Source: Vicia villosa (lineage: Eukaryota; Streptophyta; Magnoliopsida; Fabales; Fabaceae). Taken from it: a DNA stretch of 64,000 nucleotides. Below the pieces are notes generated by a model, which searched no databases, was not told where the DNA came from, and was given only the letters and a program-made list of their open reading frames with translations. Positions 29,049 through 41,468 of this stretch are shown in pieces. Location of the stretch: NCBI RefSeq assembly GCF_029867415.1, contig NC_081184.1, positions 110,762,226 through 110,826,225 of the forward strand, in the 5' to 3' direction. Each line of letters opens with the position of its first letter. Position 1 is the first letter of the stretch. Position numbers and translations under genes: made by a program.

Positions 29049-30972
29049 TGTAACACTCTTCTAAACCCCGCGGAAAATTTTTCAAAAATCAGAGTAAAAC
29101 ATGAGAAAGGGCATTACAACTCCAATAAAATAAATAAACATTCATGTCATGCCATATAAGGAACGATAAACCAAAATTATTTAGGTAGCATGTTAACACA
29201 GCGAAATATTCTTAACAACTGAATAATCAAACAACCGGAGTCATAGACTCATAATTCAACCATAAACCATAAACAAAACAGAAGTTTATCAAACAACTCT
29301 AAAATAACGTTCCCGGTGTTACACGACCAGAGCATGACACAGACCCAACTGACTCTAACGAGCTACTTGACGAGCTAATCCTCACCAAGTACACAAGCTA
29401 CTCCTCAATCTGAAAAATAACAACAGTAAGGGTGAGTTTCATTCGCATTAACAAATGTTATAGGAATATAAACAATACAACTTCATCCATACATTATTCA
29501 CCCAATCAATTATATTCAGATAGCAGAGCAACATTTATCAAATACAATCATTCATACCAAAATACACACAAATTGCAACATTGGACAACTTCCATTCATG
29601 TTACAATTATACACAACAACCTAATGCAATGCAACTAAATGCATGTGGTACCAATCATGGGATAACCCATCTCACCGATCCACCACCATAAAGATTCGGC
29701 TACTTCTCTCACTAATTCCACACAATGGGAATTAGCTACCGCTGTCCCACCACCATAAAGGATACAGCCCACAACATGATTATGAAATGCATGCATCAAC
29801 CACGACATGCTCATCATTAACATCCACCGACAATTCATAATCATTTATGTCACAACATACAAGTATAATATCACAACCATTTGATATTCACCACAGCATA
29901 ACACATTTAGCACCACAAATATATTATCATTTCATCAATCATAATAGCTAGAAACACCACATAGCATGTTCATACCATTATTCAACTATCACCAAACACA
30001 ATCCACAAAACCGACAAAGTGATTTTTAAATTATAATCCCCTAATATACACCATAAAATAGGGCATTAATTCATCTACCAGGTATTCGAAACGGCGTACA
30101 AAAAGGATTAACGGTTTAAAAGTTACGGATATTTAAAATAAGTATTTTTCCAAAAAGCTTCAGTGGTAACCGGTTACCTAAATGATGTAACCGGTTACAT
30201 CACTGACAGTAACTTTTATTTTTCAATTTTGCCCAGTGGTAACCGGTTACCTAAATGATGTAACCGGTTACATCATCGTGAAATGCAGTTCTTCGCCTGT
30301 TTGAGACCATGTAATTGGTTACTTCCCTCATGTAACCGGTTACATTACTGATATAGCAGAAAAATCACTTCTCTGCAGCACTGTTTTCATTCCAAGTGCG
30401 AACCCAATCATCTCAACACGTCCAAAATCTCATCACAGCACAAAAATACACATTTATACATGCTTCTAACAGGTATTAACATCAGTAATCAACATCAAAC
30501 ATCATTCACAACAACTCAATTGCATCATACATCATAATTTGAACCTAAAGTTCTACAAACCCCAAAATCCCAAACACCGACATATAATCCAATTCGGAAT
30601 CCTAACATACGAAATCGATCGAATCATTCATAATACCCATAATAGAGGTTAATGAGAAGAATCCCCCCTTACCTCGATGTCGAATTATTGGATGCTCTTT
30701 CTCTTCGCACTTGCTCTTCTCCCAATTTCACGTTCAACTCTTCTGCTCCCTTTTGGTTCTCTTTTCACAAAATACTCCTCTTTTCTATTTTATGAAAATA
30801 TAACTTAATTTTAGAAAAGGGCTTTGCAACTGATACACCCCCCAACTGCTACTTACAACACTGGCCCATTAGCCTTATTTCATCCATATTCTCAAATAAT
30901 TCCATTTAATTCTAATATTTAATAATAAAAAAAAATAATTAAATTAAATAAAGAATTTTATGGAGTGTTACA
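29049..30972 (-). mobile_element. F element LTR (3' LTR by transcription)
   Basis: On the plus strand it runs from TGTAACACTCTT to GAGTGTTACA. It contains a cluster of GTAACCGGTTAC palindromes (30165-30345) and a CCACCACCATAAAG duplication (29680, 29747). Small open frames inside are not coding. Confidence 0.88.
30165..30345. promoter_or_regulatory. Cluster of AACCGGTT palindromes in the F LTR
   Basis: Perfect palindromes GGTAACCGGTTACC (30165-30178 and 30238-30251), GATGTAACCGGTTACATC (30184-30201 and 30257-30274) and ATGTAACCGGTTACAT (30330-30345), plus one decayed copy (30311-30322). The first pair repeats with a 73-bp period. The cluster recurs at 36634-36814. A transcription-factor dimer site is inferred. 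Confidence 0.65.
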
Positions 30973-31014
30973 ACCCTCCCCCACTAGAAAAGTTTTCGTC
31001 CTCGAAAACATACC

Positions 31015-31839
31015 TTAGGCAAAGAGGTCCGGGTAGGAGTCCTTCATCTGGCTCTCCAATTCCCAGGTAACATTCCCACCGGCTGGTCCTCCCCAAGCTA
31101 CTGTAACCAACGCTATCTCCTTGCCACGCAATTGTTTCAGCTTCCGATCCTCAATCCTCATAGGCAAAGCTTCAACTGTCAGATTATCCTTTACCTGTAC
31201 ATCGTCCACTTGGATAACATGTGACGGATCATCAATGTATTTCCTCAACTGCGACACATGGAATACATCATGCAGATTCGCAAGTGTCGGTGGTAACGCA
31301 ATGCGATACGCCACCTCTCCCACTCTTTCTGAAATCTGAAACGGACCAATAAAACGCGGAGTCAACTTCCTTGACTTTAGAGCTCGTCCGATACCAGTCA
31401 TAGGTGTAACTCTCATAAACACGTGATCTCCTTCTTGAAACTCAAGTGTTCTCCGTCTCTTGTCATGATAACTCTTCTGACGACTCTGAGAAGCCTTCAT
31501 CTTCTCCTGAATCATCTTAATCTTTTCTGTCGTTTCTTGAACAATCTCTGGTCCAATCACCGCACTTTCGCCAGACTCATACCAACATAAAGGCGTCCTA
31601 CATCTCCGACCATACAAAGCTTCAAACGGAGCCATACCAATGCTCGAGTGAAAACTATTATTGTAGGTAAATTCGATCAAGGGTAGATAACTATCCCAAG
31701 TACCACCTCTTTCCAACACACAAGCACGCAATAAATCTTCTAGCGATTGAATAGTTCTTTCCGTCTGTCCATCCGTCTGCGGATGATAAGCAGAACTCAA
31801 TCTCAGCTTAGTACCCAAAGCCTTCTGCAACCCTTCCAA
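31015..31839 (-). CDS. pol: F integrase C-terminal half with chromodomain (274 aa, separated by a frame change)
   Basis: This is the downstream part of F Pol. It holds the last integrase catalytic Glu in [11 protein letters not shown], the GPY/F-type region ([27 protein letters not shown]) and a chromodomain-like tail ending [18 protein letters not shown], which in chromoviruses targets insertion to marked chromatin. The reading frame is one base out of register with the upstream Pol. The listed ATG is internal; the frames overlap at 31803-31839. The same frame change is present in the second copy (37484-38308). Confidence 0.9.
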   Translation of the reverse strand: MEGLQKALGTKLRLSSAYHPQTDGQTERTIQSLEDLLRACVLERGGTWDSYLPLIEFTYNNSFHSSIGMAPFEALYGRRCRTPLCWYESGESAVIGPEIVQETTEKIKMIQEKMKASQSRQKSYHDKRRRTLEFQEGDHVFMRVTPMTGIGRALKSRKLTPRFIGPFQISERVGEVAYRIALPPTLANLHDVFHVSQLRKYIDDPSHVIQVDDVQVKDNLTVEALPMRIEDRKLKQLRGKEIALVTVAWGGPAGGNVTWELESQMKDSYPDLFA

Positions 31840-34800
31840 AATTTGGATGTAAACCTTGGATCTCTATCTGACACGATACTCGAAGGAATACCATGTAAAC
31901 TCACTATCTTCTCAATGTACAATTGAGCCAGTTTCTCCATTGGGTAATCCATTCTCATTGGTATAAAGTGAGCAGACTTAGTCAACCTATCCACTATGAC
32001 CCAAATGGCTTCATAATTCTTCACCGTCCTCGGCAACCCAGAAACAAAATCCATAGATATACTATCCCACTTCCATTCCGGAATAAATAACGGTTGCATA
32101 GCTCCATACGGTTTCTGATGCTCAATCTTCGACTTCTGGCAAGTCAAACAAGCATAGACAAATTCAGCTATCTCCTTTTTCATTCCAGGCCACCAAAACA
32201 GCTTCTTTAAATCATGATACATCTTGGTAGCACCAGGATGTATACTCAATCCACTACGATGTCCTTCTTCGAGAATACTCTTCCTCAATTCAGAAACGTT
32301 AGGAACACAAACACGATTACCAAACCTTATAATACCATTCTCGTCGATTCTGAATTCACCTCCCTTGCCTTGGTTAATTAGAGTCAACTTATCCACTAAC
32401 TCTACATCAGCTTTCTGACCCTCTCGCATCTCTTCCAGAATACCACTAGTCAGCTTCAGCATGCCCAACTTAACACTGACAGGAGTGTCTTCGCATACTA
32501 AACTCAAATCTCTGAATTGTTCAATTAAATCCAATTCTCTTGCCATAAGCATAGACATATGCAAGGACTTCCTACTCAAAGCATCGGCAACCACATTTGC
32601 TTTACCCGGATGGTAATTCAGCCCAAAATCGTAATCCTTGAGGAACTCTAACCATCTCCTTTGCCTCATATTCAGCTCTTTTTGATCAAAGAGATACTTC
32701 AGGCTCTTGTGATCACTAAACACTTCAAACCTCGAACCATACAGATAATGTCTCCACAATTTCAACACAAATACCACTGCTGCCAACTCTAAGTCATGAG
32801 TCGGATAGTTTCTCTCATGTACCTTGAGTTGCCTCGACGCATAAGCGACTACCTGTTGATTCTGCATTAGTACACCTCCTAATCCCAACAATGAAGCATC
32901 ACAATATACAACAAAAGATTCCGCCGGATTCGGCAAAATCAAGATCGGCGCACTAGTCAATCTCCTTTTCAATTCTTGAAATCCTTCTTCACATTTCGAA
33001 TCCCAGATGAATGCTTGACCCTTCCTAGTCAACTTAGTTAACGGTAACGCTAACTTCGAGAAACCTTCAATGAACTTTCTATAGTAACCCGCAAGACCAA
33101 GGAAACTACGGATTTCGGAAACTGACTTCGGAGCTTCCCATTGAGACACCGCTTCTACTTTCGTTGGGTCAACGGCAATACCATCTTTAGAAATTACATG
33201 CCCAAGAAAGCTTACTTCACTTAACCAGAACTCACACTTTGACAGTTTCGCATAAAGTTTCTTTTCCTTCAGTAGTCCTAATACCACTCTCAGATGCTCT
33301 GCATGTTCTTCTTCACTCTTAGAATATATTAGAATATCATCGATAAATACCACCACAAACTGATCCAGATAAGGATGGAAGATCCTATTCATATACTCCA
33401 TGAAAACCCCCGGCGCATTAGTTACTCCAAATGGCATCACTGTATACTCGTAATGACCATACCTTGTTCTAAATGCCGTTTTCTGAATATCGTCCGTCTT
33501 CACCCGAATCTTATGATATCCCGACCTCAAGTCAATTTTGCTAAACACACTTGCACCAACCAGTTGATCCATCAAATCATCAATCCTCGGCAATGGATAC
33601 CGATTCTTGATAGTAACTTTATTCAGCTGTCTATAATCCACACACAGTCTCATAGAGCCTTCTTTCTTCTTTACCAACAACACCGGCGCACCCCACGGCG
33701 ACACACTAGGACGAATGAATTCTTTTTCCAGTAACTCTTCCAGTTGACTCTTCAATTCTGCTAACTCAGATGCCGACATACGATACGGCGCCATCGACAC
33801 AGGACTAGTTCCAGGAACTAACTCAATAGCAAATTCTACCTCCCTCTCTGGCGGTAACTCTCTTACATCTTCTGGAAAAACTTCTGGGAATTCACATACT
33901 ACTGGTAAATCACTACTCACCACTTTCTTCTTCACTTCCATGGATGCAATCAACATAAACACGGCAGCCCCGTCCTTCATGGCTTCATCCACTTGTCTAG
34001 CAGTCATTGCTAAATCCTCGACACTGACATCTTCAGGAAAAATAACTGTCTTCGTGAAACAGTTGATATGAACCCGATTAAATTGCAACCAATTCATACC
34101 CAGGATGACATCAAGTTGTTCCAACGGAAGGCATACTAAGTCCATTCCGAACTCTCTACCAAAAATATCAATTGGACAGTTCAAACAGGCAAACGAAGTA
34201 GTCACTGAACCCGACGCAGGAGTGTCAATGATCATACTTCCAGGAATATCAGATATTTCCAAGTTCAGACGTTTAGCACAATCCAATGAAATAAACGAGT
34301 GAGTTGCTCCAGTATCTATTATTGCAATTAAAGGAGTGCCATGGATAAAACACGTACCTTTAATCAATCGATCCTCTGGAGTAGTCTCTGAACCTGATAA
34401 AGCGAAAACTTTACCCCCAGATGGATTCTTCTTCGGCTTAGGACACTGTGGACTAATATGGCCCTCTTCACCACAGTTATAACAAGTCACAGTCCTTCCT
34501 TTGCAGTCAACAGCAATGTGGCCTGCCTTACCACACCGGTAGCACTTCTTCTCTTCACTTTTGCACTCATGAACCCGATGTCCCGGTTCTCCACACTTAA
34601 AGCACTTAACAGGGGCACTAGAGTCTCCCCCACTAGGCTTCTTCCAACTTCCAGCTCTATAATTACCTCTACCATATGGTTTACCACGGTCCATAGGCTT
34701 CTTCCCTTTCTTGTCAACTAACTCACGGGAGTGAGATGACTTCAGCTTCAGGTTATCCTCTTCGTAGATTCTACTACAATCTACCAAATCAGCAAACCGA

Positions 34801-35399
34801 CGAATCCTTTGGTATCTGATTCCCTGCTTAATTTCATCACGGAGGCCATTCTCGAACTTAACACATTTCGAAAATTCGCTCGCTTCATCATTGTTATAGT
34901 GGACATAGTACTTGGCCAGCTCAACAAACTTTGAAGCATATTCCGGTACCGTCATGTTACCTTGTGTCAGCTCCAAAAACTCAACTTCTTTCTTGCCCCG
35001 AATATCCTCAGGAAAATACCTCCTCAGGAATTCTTGCCTGAATACAGCCCAAGTAATCACTACACCTGCAGATTCAAGTTCATCTCTACTAGCCATCCAC
35101 CAATCATCAGCTTCTTCAGACAGCATGTGAGTCCCATACCTCACCTTCAGATTCTCAGCACAATCGATCACCCGGAAGATCCTTTCAATTTCCTTCAGCC
35201 ACCTCTGAGCGCCTTCGGGATCGTGCGTGCCTTTGAACAAAGGAGGATTGTTCCTCTGAAAACTGTTCAGCTGCCTATCAGCACCAATACCGGCTCCATT
35301 GGCATTCCCTCCCAACACACCAGCAATCATGCCCAGAGCCTCAGCGATCGCGTCGTCGTTTCTTCCTCCTCTTCCAGCCATTGTTCTGCTAAATATCAA
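31803..35399 (-). CDS. gag-pol: F Gag-Pol up to mid-integrase (1198 aa)
   Basis: Gag (about 1-340) starts effectively at MAGRGGRND and has three CCHC knuckles at about 266-319 ([42 protein letters not shown]). The protease motif [12 protein letters not shown] has Asp near 362. RT has FIDDILIYS at about 683-690, RNaseH has [14 protein letters not shown], and integrase has an HHCC finger (ACLTCQKSK) and the first Asp in SMDFVSGLP and second in SDRDPRF. After FWKG the frame is lost by an apparent 1-bp deletion and ends RRLWVLS. Everything before that is open, with no other defect. Confidence 0.93.
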   Translation of the reverse strand: MIFSRTMAGRGGRNDDAIAEALGMIAGVLGGNANGAGIGADRQLNSFQRNNPPLFKGTHDPEGAQRWLKEIERIFRVIDCAENLKVRYGTHMLSEEADDWWMASRDELESAGVVITWAVFRQEFLRRYFPEDIRGKKEVEFLELTQGNMTVPEYASKFVELAKYYVHYNNDEASEFSKCVKFENGLRDEIKQGIRYQRIRRFADLVDCSRIYEEDNLKLKSSHSRELVDKKGKKPMDRGKPYGRGNYRAGSWKKPSGGDSSAPVKCFKCGEPGHRVHECKSEEKKCYRCGKAGHIAVDCKGRTVTCYNCGEEGHISPQCPKPKKNPSGGKVFALSGSETTPEDRLIKGTCFIHGTPLIAIIDTGATHSFISLDCAKRLNLEISDIPGSMIIDTPASGSVTTSFACLNCPIDIFGREFGMDLVCLPLEQLDVILGMNWLQFNRVHINCFTKTVIFPEDVSVEDLAMTARQVDEAMKDGAAVFMLIASMEVKKKVVSSDLPVVCEFPEVFPEDVRELPPEREVEFAIELVPGTSPVSMAPYRMSASELAELKSQLEELLEKEFIRPSVSPWGAPVLLVKKKEGSMRLCVDYRQLNKVTIKNRYPLPRIDDLMDQLVGASVFSKIDLRSGYHKIRVKTDDIQKTAFRTRYGHYEYTVMPFGVTNAPGVFMEYMNRIFHPYLDQFVVVFIDDILIYSKSEEEHAEHLRVVLGLLKEKKLYAKLSKCEFWLSEVSFLGHVISKDGIAVDPTKVEAVSQWEAPKSVSEIRSFLGLAGYYRKFIEGFSKLALPLTKLTRKGQAFIWDSKCEEGFQELKRRLTSAPILILPNPAESFVVYCDASLLGLGGVLMQNQQVVAYASRQLKVHERNYPTHDLELAAVVFVLKLWRHYLYGSRFEVFSDHKSLKYLFDQKELNMRQRRWLEFLKDYDFGLNYHPGKANVVADALSRKSLHMSMLMARELDLIEQFRDLSLVCEDTPVSVKLGMLKLTSGILEEMREGQKADVELVDKLTLINQGKGGEFRIDENGIIRFGNRVCVPNVSELRKSILEEGHRSGLSIHPGATKMYHDLKKLFWWPGMKKEIAEFVYACLTCQKSKIEHQKPYGAMQPLFIPEWKWDSISMDFVSGLPRTVKNYEAIWVIVDRLTKSAHFIPMRMDYPMEKLAQLYIEKIVSLHGIPSSIVSDRDPRFTSKFWKGCRRLWVLS

Positions 35400-35497
35400 A
35401 CAATATTCATTAGAACAAGAAGTATCGACAGTGTCAACCTTACACTAGTCGTATACGAAGGATTAACCGACTCTAAGACTCTGACTCAAACGACCGA

Positions 35498-35513
35498 CTA
35501 TGCTCTGATACCA
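35498..35513 (-). promoter_or_regulatory. F primer-binding site, initiator tRNA-Met type
   Basis: The minus strand reads TGGTATCAGAGCATAG four bases from the LTR, the standard initiator-Met primer site. Confidence 0.85.
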
Positions 35514-35517
35514 CTAT

Positions 35518-37441
35518 TGTAACACCCTTCTAAACCCCGCGGAAAATTTTTCAAAAATCAGAGTAAAACATGAGAAAGGGCATTACAACTCCAATAAAAT
35601 AAATAAACATTCATGTCATGCCATATAAGGAACGATAAACCAAAATTATTTAGGTAGCATGTTAACACAGCGGAATATTCTTAACAACTGAATAATCAAA
35701 CAACCGGAGTCATAGACTCATAATTCAACCATAAACCATAAACAAAACAGAAGTTTATCAAACAACTCTAAAATAACGTTCCCGGTGTTACACGACCAGA
35801 GCATGACACAGACCCAACTGACTCTAACGAGCTACTTGACGAGCTAATCCTCACCAAGTACACAAGCTACTCCTCAATCTGAAAAATAACAACAGTAAGG
35901 GTGAGTTTCATTCGCATTAACAAATGTTATAGGAATATAAACAATACAACTTCATCCATACATTATTCACCCAATCAATTATATTCAGATAGCAGAGCAA
36001 CATTTATCAAATACAATCATTCATACCAAAATACACACAAATTGCAACATTGGACAACTTCCATTCATGTTACAATTATACACAACAACCTAATGCAATG
36101 CAACTAAATGCATGTGGTACCAATCATGGGATAACCCATCTCACCGATCCACCACCATAAAGATTTGGCTACTTCTCTCACTAATTCCACACAATGGGAA
36201 TTAGTAACCGCTGTCCCGCCACCATAAAGGATACAGCCCACAACATGATTATGAAATGCATGCATCAACCACGACATGCTCATCATTAACATCCACCGAC
36301 AATTCATAATCATTTATGTCACAACATACAAGTATAATATCACAACCATTTGATATTCACCACAGCATAACACATTTAGCACCACAAATATATTATCATT
36401 TCATCAATCATAATAGCTAGAAACACCACATAGCATGTTCATACCATTATTCAACTATCACCAAACACAATCCACAAAACCAACAAAGTGATTTTTAAAT
36501 TATAATCCCCTAATATACACCATAAAATAGGGCATTAATTCATCTACCAGGTATTCGAAACGGCGTACAAAAAGGATTAACGGTTTAAAAGTTACGGATA
36601 TTTAAAATAAGTATTTTTCCAAAAAGCTTCAGTGGTAACCGGTTACCTAAATGATGTAACCGGTTACATCACTGACAGTAACTTTTATTTTTCAATTTCG
36701 CCCAGTGGTAACCGGTTACCTAAATGATGTAACCGGTTACATCATCATGAAATGCAGTTCTTCGCCTGTTTGAGACCATGTAATTGGTTACTTCCCTCAT
36801 GTAACCGGTTACATTACTGATATAGCAGAAAAATCACTTCTCTGCAGCACTGTTTTCATTCCAAGTGCGAACCCAATCATCTCAACACGTCCAAAATCTC
36901 ATCACAGCACAAAAATACACATTTATACATGCTTCTAACAGGTATTAACATCAGTAATCAACATCAAACATCATTCACAACAACTCAATTGCATCATACA
37001 TCATAATTTGAACCTAAAGTTCTACAAACCCCAAAATCCCAAACACCGACATATAATCCAATTCGGAATCCTAACATACGAAATCGATCGAATCATTCAT
37101 AATACCCATAATAGAGGTTAATGAGAAGAATCCCCCCTTACCTCGATGTCGAATTATTGGATGCTCTTTCTCTTCGCACTTGCTCTTCTCCCAATTTCAC
37201 GTTCAACTCTTCTGCTCCCTTTTGGTTCTCTTTTCACAAAATACTCCTCTTTTCTATTTTATGAAAATATAACTTAATTTTAGAAAAGGGCTTTGCAACT
37301 GATACACCCCCCAACTGCTACTTACAACACTGGCCCATTAGCCTTATTTCATCCATATTCTCAAATAATTCCATTTAATTCTAATATTTAATAATAAAAA
37401 AAAATAATTAAATTAAATAAAGAATTTTATGGAGTGTTACA
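35518..37441 (-). mobile_element. F element LTR (shared middle LTR of the tandem)
   Basis: It is exactly as long as the first LTR (1924 bp) with a handful of differences. It is the 5' LTR of the full element and also the 3' LTR of the partial second unit on its right. The palindrome cluster lies at 36634-36814. Confidence 0.9.
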
Positions 37442-37483
37442 ACCCTCCCCCACTAGAAAAGTTTTCGTCCTCGAAAACATACC

Positions 37484-38308
37484 TTAGGCAAAGAGGTCCG
37501 GGTAGGAGTCCTTCATCTGGCTCTCCAATTCCCAGGTAACATTCCCACCGGCTGGTCCTCCCCAAGCTACTGTAACCAACGCTATCTCCTTGCCACGCAA
37601 TTGTTTCAGCTTCCGATCCTCAATCCTCATAGGCAAAGCTTCAACTGTCAGATTATCCTTTACCTGTACATCGTCCACTTGGATAACATGTGACGGATCA
37701 TCAATGTATTTCCTCAACTGCGACACATGGAATACATCATGCAGATTCGCAAGTGTCGGTGGTAACGCAATGCGATACGCCACCTCTCCCACTCTTTCTG
37801 AAATCTGAAACGGACCAATAAAACGCGGAGTCAACTTCCTTGACTTTAGAGCTCGTCCGATACCAGTCATAGGTGTAACTCTCATAAACACGTGATCTCC
37901 TTCTTGAAACTCAAGTGTTCTCCGTCTCTTGTCATGATAACTCTTCTGACGACTCTGAGAAGCCTTCATCTTCTCCTGAATCATCTTAATCTTTTCTGTC
38001 GTTTCTTGAACAATCTCTGGTCCAATCACCGCACTTTCGCCAGACTCATACCAACATAAAGGCGTCCTACATCTCCGACCATACAAAGCTTCAAACGGAG
38101 CCATACCAATGCTCGAGTGAAAACTATTATTGTAGGTAAATTCGATCAAGGGTAGATAACTATCCCAAGTACCACCTCTTTCCAACACACAAGCACGCAA
38201 TAAATCTTCTAGCGATTGAATAGTTCTTTCCGTCTGTCCATCCGTCTGCGGATGATAAGCAGAACTCAATCTCAGCTTAGTACCCAAAGCCTTCTGCAAC
38301 CCTTCCAA
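37484..38308 (-). pseudogene. pol: Second-unit F integrase C-terminal half with chromodomain
   Basis: It encodes the same 274 residues as 31015-31839, including the DGQTERT Glu and the chromodomain tail. It carries the identical frame change relative to the upstream piece. Confidence 0.88.
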
Positions 38309-39618
38309 AATTTGGATGTAAACCTTGGATCTCTATCTGACACGATACTCGAAGGAATACCATGTAAACTCACTATCTTCTCAATGTACAATTGAGCCAG
38401 TTTCTCCATTGGGTAATCCATTCTCATTGGTATAAAGTGAGCAGACTTAGTCAACCTATCCACTATGACCCAAATGGCTTCATAATTCTTCACCGTCCTC
38501 GGCAACCCAGAAACAAAATCCATAGATATACTATCCCACTTCCATTCCGGAATAAATAACGGTTGCATAGCTCCATACGGTTTCTGATGCTCAATCTTCG
38601 ACTTCTGGCAAGTCAAACAAGCATAGACAAATTCAGCTATCTCCTTTTTCATTCCAGGCCACCAAAACAGCTTCTTTAAATCATGATACATCTTGGTAGC
38701 ACCAGGATGTATACTCAATCCACTACGATGTCCTTCTTCGAGAATACTCTTCCTCAATTCAGAAACGTTAGGAACACAAACACGATTACCAAACCTTATA
38801 ATACCATTCTCGTCGATTCTGAATTCACCTCCCTTGCCTTGGTTAATTAGAGTCAACTTATCCACTAACTCTACATCAGCTTTCTGACCCTCTCGAATCT
38901 CTTCCAGAATACCACTAGTCAGCTTCAGCATGCCCAACTTAACACTGACAGGAGTGTCTTCGCATACTAAACTCAAATCTCTGAATTGTTCAATTAAATC
39001 CAATTCTCTTGCCATAAGCATAGACATATGCAAGGACTTCCTACTCAAAGCATCGGCAACCACATTTGCTTTACCCGGATGGTAATTCAGCCCAAAATCG
39101 TAATCCTTGAGGAACTCTAACCATCTCCTTTGCCTCATATTCAGCTCTTTTTAATCAAAGAGATACTTCAGGCTCTTGTGATCACTAAACACTTCAAACC
39201 TCGAACCATACAGATAATGTCTCCACAATTTCAACACAAATACCACTGCTGCCAACTCTAAGTCATGAGTCGGATAGTTTCTCTCATGTACCTTGAGTTG
39301 CCTCGACGCATAAGCGATTACCTGTTGATTCTGCATTAGTACACCTCCTAATCCCAACAATGAAGCATCACAATATACAACAAAAGATTCCGCCGGATTC
39401 GGCAAAATCAAGATCGGCGCACTAGTCAATCTCCTTTTCAATTCTTGAAATCCTTCTTCACATTTCGAATCCCAGATGAATGCTTGACCCTTCCTAGTCA
39501 ACTTAGTTAACGGTAACGCTAACTTCGAGAAACCTTCAATGAACTTTCTATAGTAACCCGCAAGACCAAGGAAACTACGGATTTCGGAAACTGACTTCGG
39601 AGCTTCCCATTGAGACAC
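38272..39618 (-). pseudogene. pol: Second-unit F RNaseH-integrase fragment, with a nonsense codon
   Basis: Two pieces (39151-39618 and 38272-39138) read as one frame split by a TAA where the first unit has CAA ([11 protein letters not shown]). It contains RNaseH ([14 protein letters not shown]), the integrase finger and the first two catalytic Asp residues. It also differs at VIAYAS for VVAYAS and EEIREG for EEMREG. It is truncated at its N-terminal side at 39619. Not functional. Confidence 0.88.
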
Positions 39619-39619
39619 C

Positions 39620-40790
39620 GCATCAAACGCTTCCGCCGGAAACAGCCAACAGGTCGCAAGTCACCGCTTCAGCGTGCAGCAGATCGTGCACGTCACCATT
39701 CGATTTCAAATCAGCATCAACAAAGCGAAATCGGTAATCTATCATCTTTCCGACCTTATTGTTGAATTACTATCGCTATTTGTTTAAATAAGATTGTTGT
39801 TATTTGCTGTGTTCATAGAGAGGGTAATCGATTGAGAGTTGGAGTTGAGTATTTGTTATACTTGAAGTTTTGAATGGAGAGTTTGATTAATTTGTGCCGA
39901 GATTGGAGTGAGAGATGAACAGAGTTTTGAGTTTTGTTGCTATAGTGTTCAAAGAAGGTACATGGACAGAGTTTTGAGTTTTGATTTTGATTAATTTGGG
40001 CCCAAAGATTTTGTTTTAACTGTGCCCTCTCTTTTAACTGTATTTTTAGTTTGTTTGTTAGTCTTGATTTTATTTTAATGATTCAAAAATAAAAAATTAG
40101 ACTATTTAGTTTCATATAAAAAAAAACACCAAAAAGAGATTTTAGTCATTTGTTAATATTCTCTTGTGAATTTCATTTTTTTAGATATATTTTTATTAAA
40201 ATTGTTAGTATTTTTTTATTCACACATCATATCCGTTGCTAACGTTTTTTTTGTTTTTGTGAGGAACCACCATCTTAGGCATTGTGATGTTTCACGAAAA
40301 TTTACAGGTTGTCTTTTTGATTTCTGTATATATCTCCGTCTTAATTTTCATTTGGTTTGTAATAATTTTATCCCCGTTGGTTTTTATTGTAACTCCCCCC
40401 ATCCCGAAGCCCTGTAATAGCTAGGATCTTTACTTTTATGCTCCTCATTTTCCTGTACTATATACCTGTGTGTGTTAGTAAAATAGGGTGTGAAAGGATT
40501 TAAACTCGATCTAGATCATTAACTGAATAGATAAAATATTCTGAACACACACACACTTTGACTTTCAAACAAAACACATGAGCTAAGCAAATTAAGAGCC
40601 CGTAGACAACTACGGATGAAAAGGGTGCTTACACCTTCCCTTTTCATAATCTACCCCCGAGCCCGTTTCTTTAAAAAAAGGTCTTTTTTTTCTGTTCTTT
40701 TTTACCTTCCCTATAAATTGGACAAAATAAAAGTCGGTGGCGACTCTTGCTTACCGCAACATTTGTTTGCGAAAAATATTAAAGTCAGTT
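39620..40790 (+). repeat. LTR-tail-like segment, copy 2 of the duplicated block
   Basis: 39713-40790 matches 1-1076. The first ~95 bp (39620-39712) lie to the left of what the window shows for copy 1 and have unusual CG-rich words (CGCTTCCGCCGG). The right end has the CCGTAG/CTACGG hairpin, GGGTGCTTACACC (40623) and GGTGGCGACTC. No gene seen. Confidence 0.6.
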
Positions 40791-41468
40791 CTCCCACCGT
40801 ATTACACATACCCTTAAAGAACCATTCTTTTTAATAACAGGTACTATATTAGCAACCCATTCGACATACCTCGTAGTCCTAATGAACTTGCACCGAAGAA
40901 GTCTTTCGACCTCCGCTTTAATCTTTGAGAGGATCTCTGGTGCGAATCTTCTAGGAGTTTGCTTAATGGGTTTCTTCCCTTCCTTTATCGGCAACCTCAA
41001 TTCGACCAAGTCTCTCCCTAAGCCAGGCATCTCATCATAGTCCCAGGCGAAGCAATCTTTATTTTCCTTTAATAACGCAATGACTTTTGACTTTAGAGTT
41101 GGCTCCAATTTCGCGCTGATATATGTTATTCTCTTTCGACTCCCGTCTCCAAGATCTACTTCCTCAAGTGGGTCTTGATCTAACATCTTTATATTTGGTG
41201 CCATTGGATCTTTTTCGAACCCCAAAGGTTCTTCATCATAAATTACGTCTAATCTTTGACTTGCTTTTTCGCTTGAAACCTGTTCGTCATGGATCTTATC
41301 GTCAGGTGGTTTTGGAATAAAGTGTATTCCAGGGCCTGATACTTCTGATTCTTTTTCTGTGGCTTCGACAACCATGTTTGATATTTCGGCCTCATGAGTC
41401 GCTTTTCTTTTGTTTTCGGCTATGTAAGCCGAAATCTTCTCGAAGAAAGATGACTCATACATATTCAA
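40785..41468 (-). pseudogene. pol: B element Pol N-terminus, truncated at the start of RT (227 aa)
   Basis: It begins overlapping the end of the protease frame (41455-41468) in another frame. It reads through an acidic linker, then CFAWDYDEMPGLGRDLVEL, FAPEILSKIKAEVERLL and VPVIKKNGSLRVCV. The sequence then changes to foreign DNA encoding IRWEN and a stop. No RT catalytic residues remain. The matching piece at 1070-1544 has the same end. Confidence 0.85.

Larger units (their letters stand above)
29049..37441 (-). mobile_element. Tekay-type Ty3/gypsy chromovirus F, full length
   Basis: Two 1924-bp LTRs (29049-30972 and 35518-37441) bracket gag-pol on the minus strand. The PBS matches initiator tRNA-Met (minus strand, 35498-35513) and the PPT complement is at 30973-30984. 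The C-terminal chromodomain-like segment and the PPT context TTTTCGAGGACGAAAA place it in the Tekay/Del clade. LTRs look more than 99% identical, so insertion or gene conversion is recent. Integrase carries a 1-bp frame change, so it is not autonomous. Confidence 0.92.
37442..39619 (-). mobile_element. Second F unit, internal fragment joined to the middle LTR
   Basis: This follows the LTR with the same PPT side and 3' half of pol as the first unit, nearly base for base. It stops abruptly inside RT-RNaseH at 39619, after the sequence for [11 protein letters not shown]. No gag, PBS or second LTR follows. Confidence 0.88.

Noticed and set aside
29432..29844. Paired open frames in the F LTR repeated at 35901-36313
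   Set aside because: Conserved only because the LTR is duplicated; they lie in U3-like sequence and have no protein features.
34105..35522. Plus-strand open frames opposite F gag-pol (for example 34962-35522)
   Set aside because: They are shadows of the clear minus-strand Gag-Pol frame, with no domain of their own.
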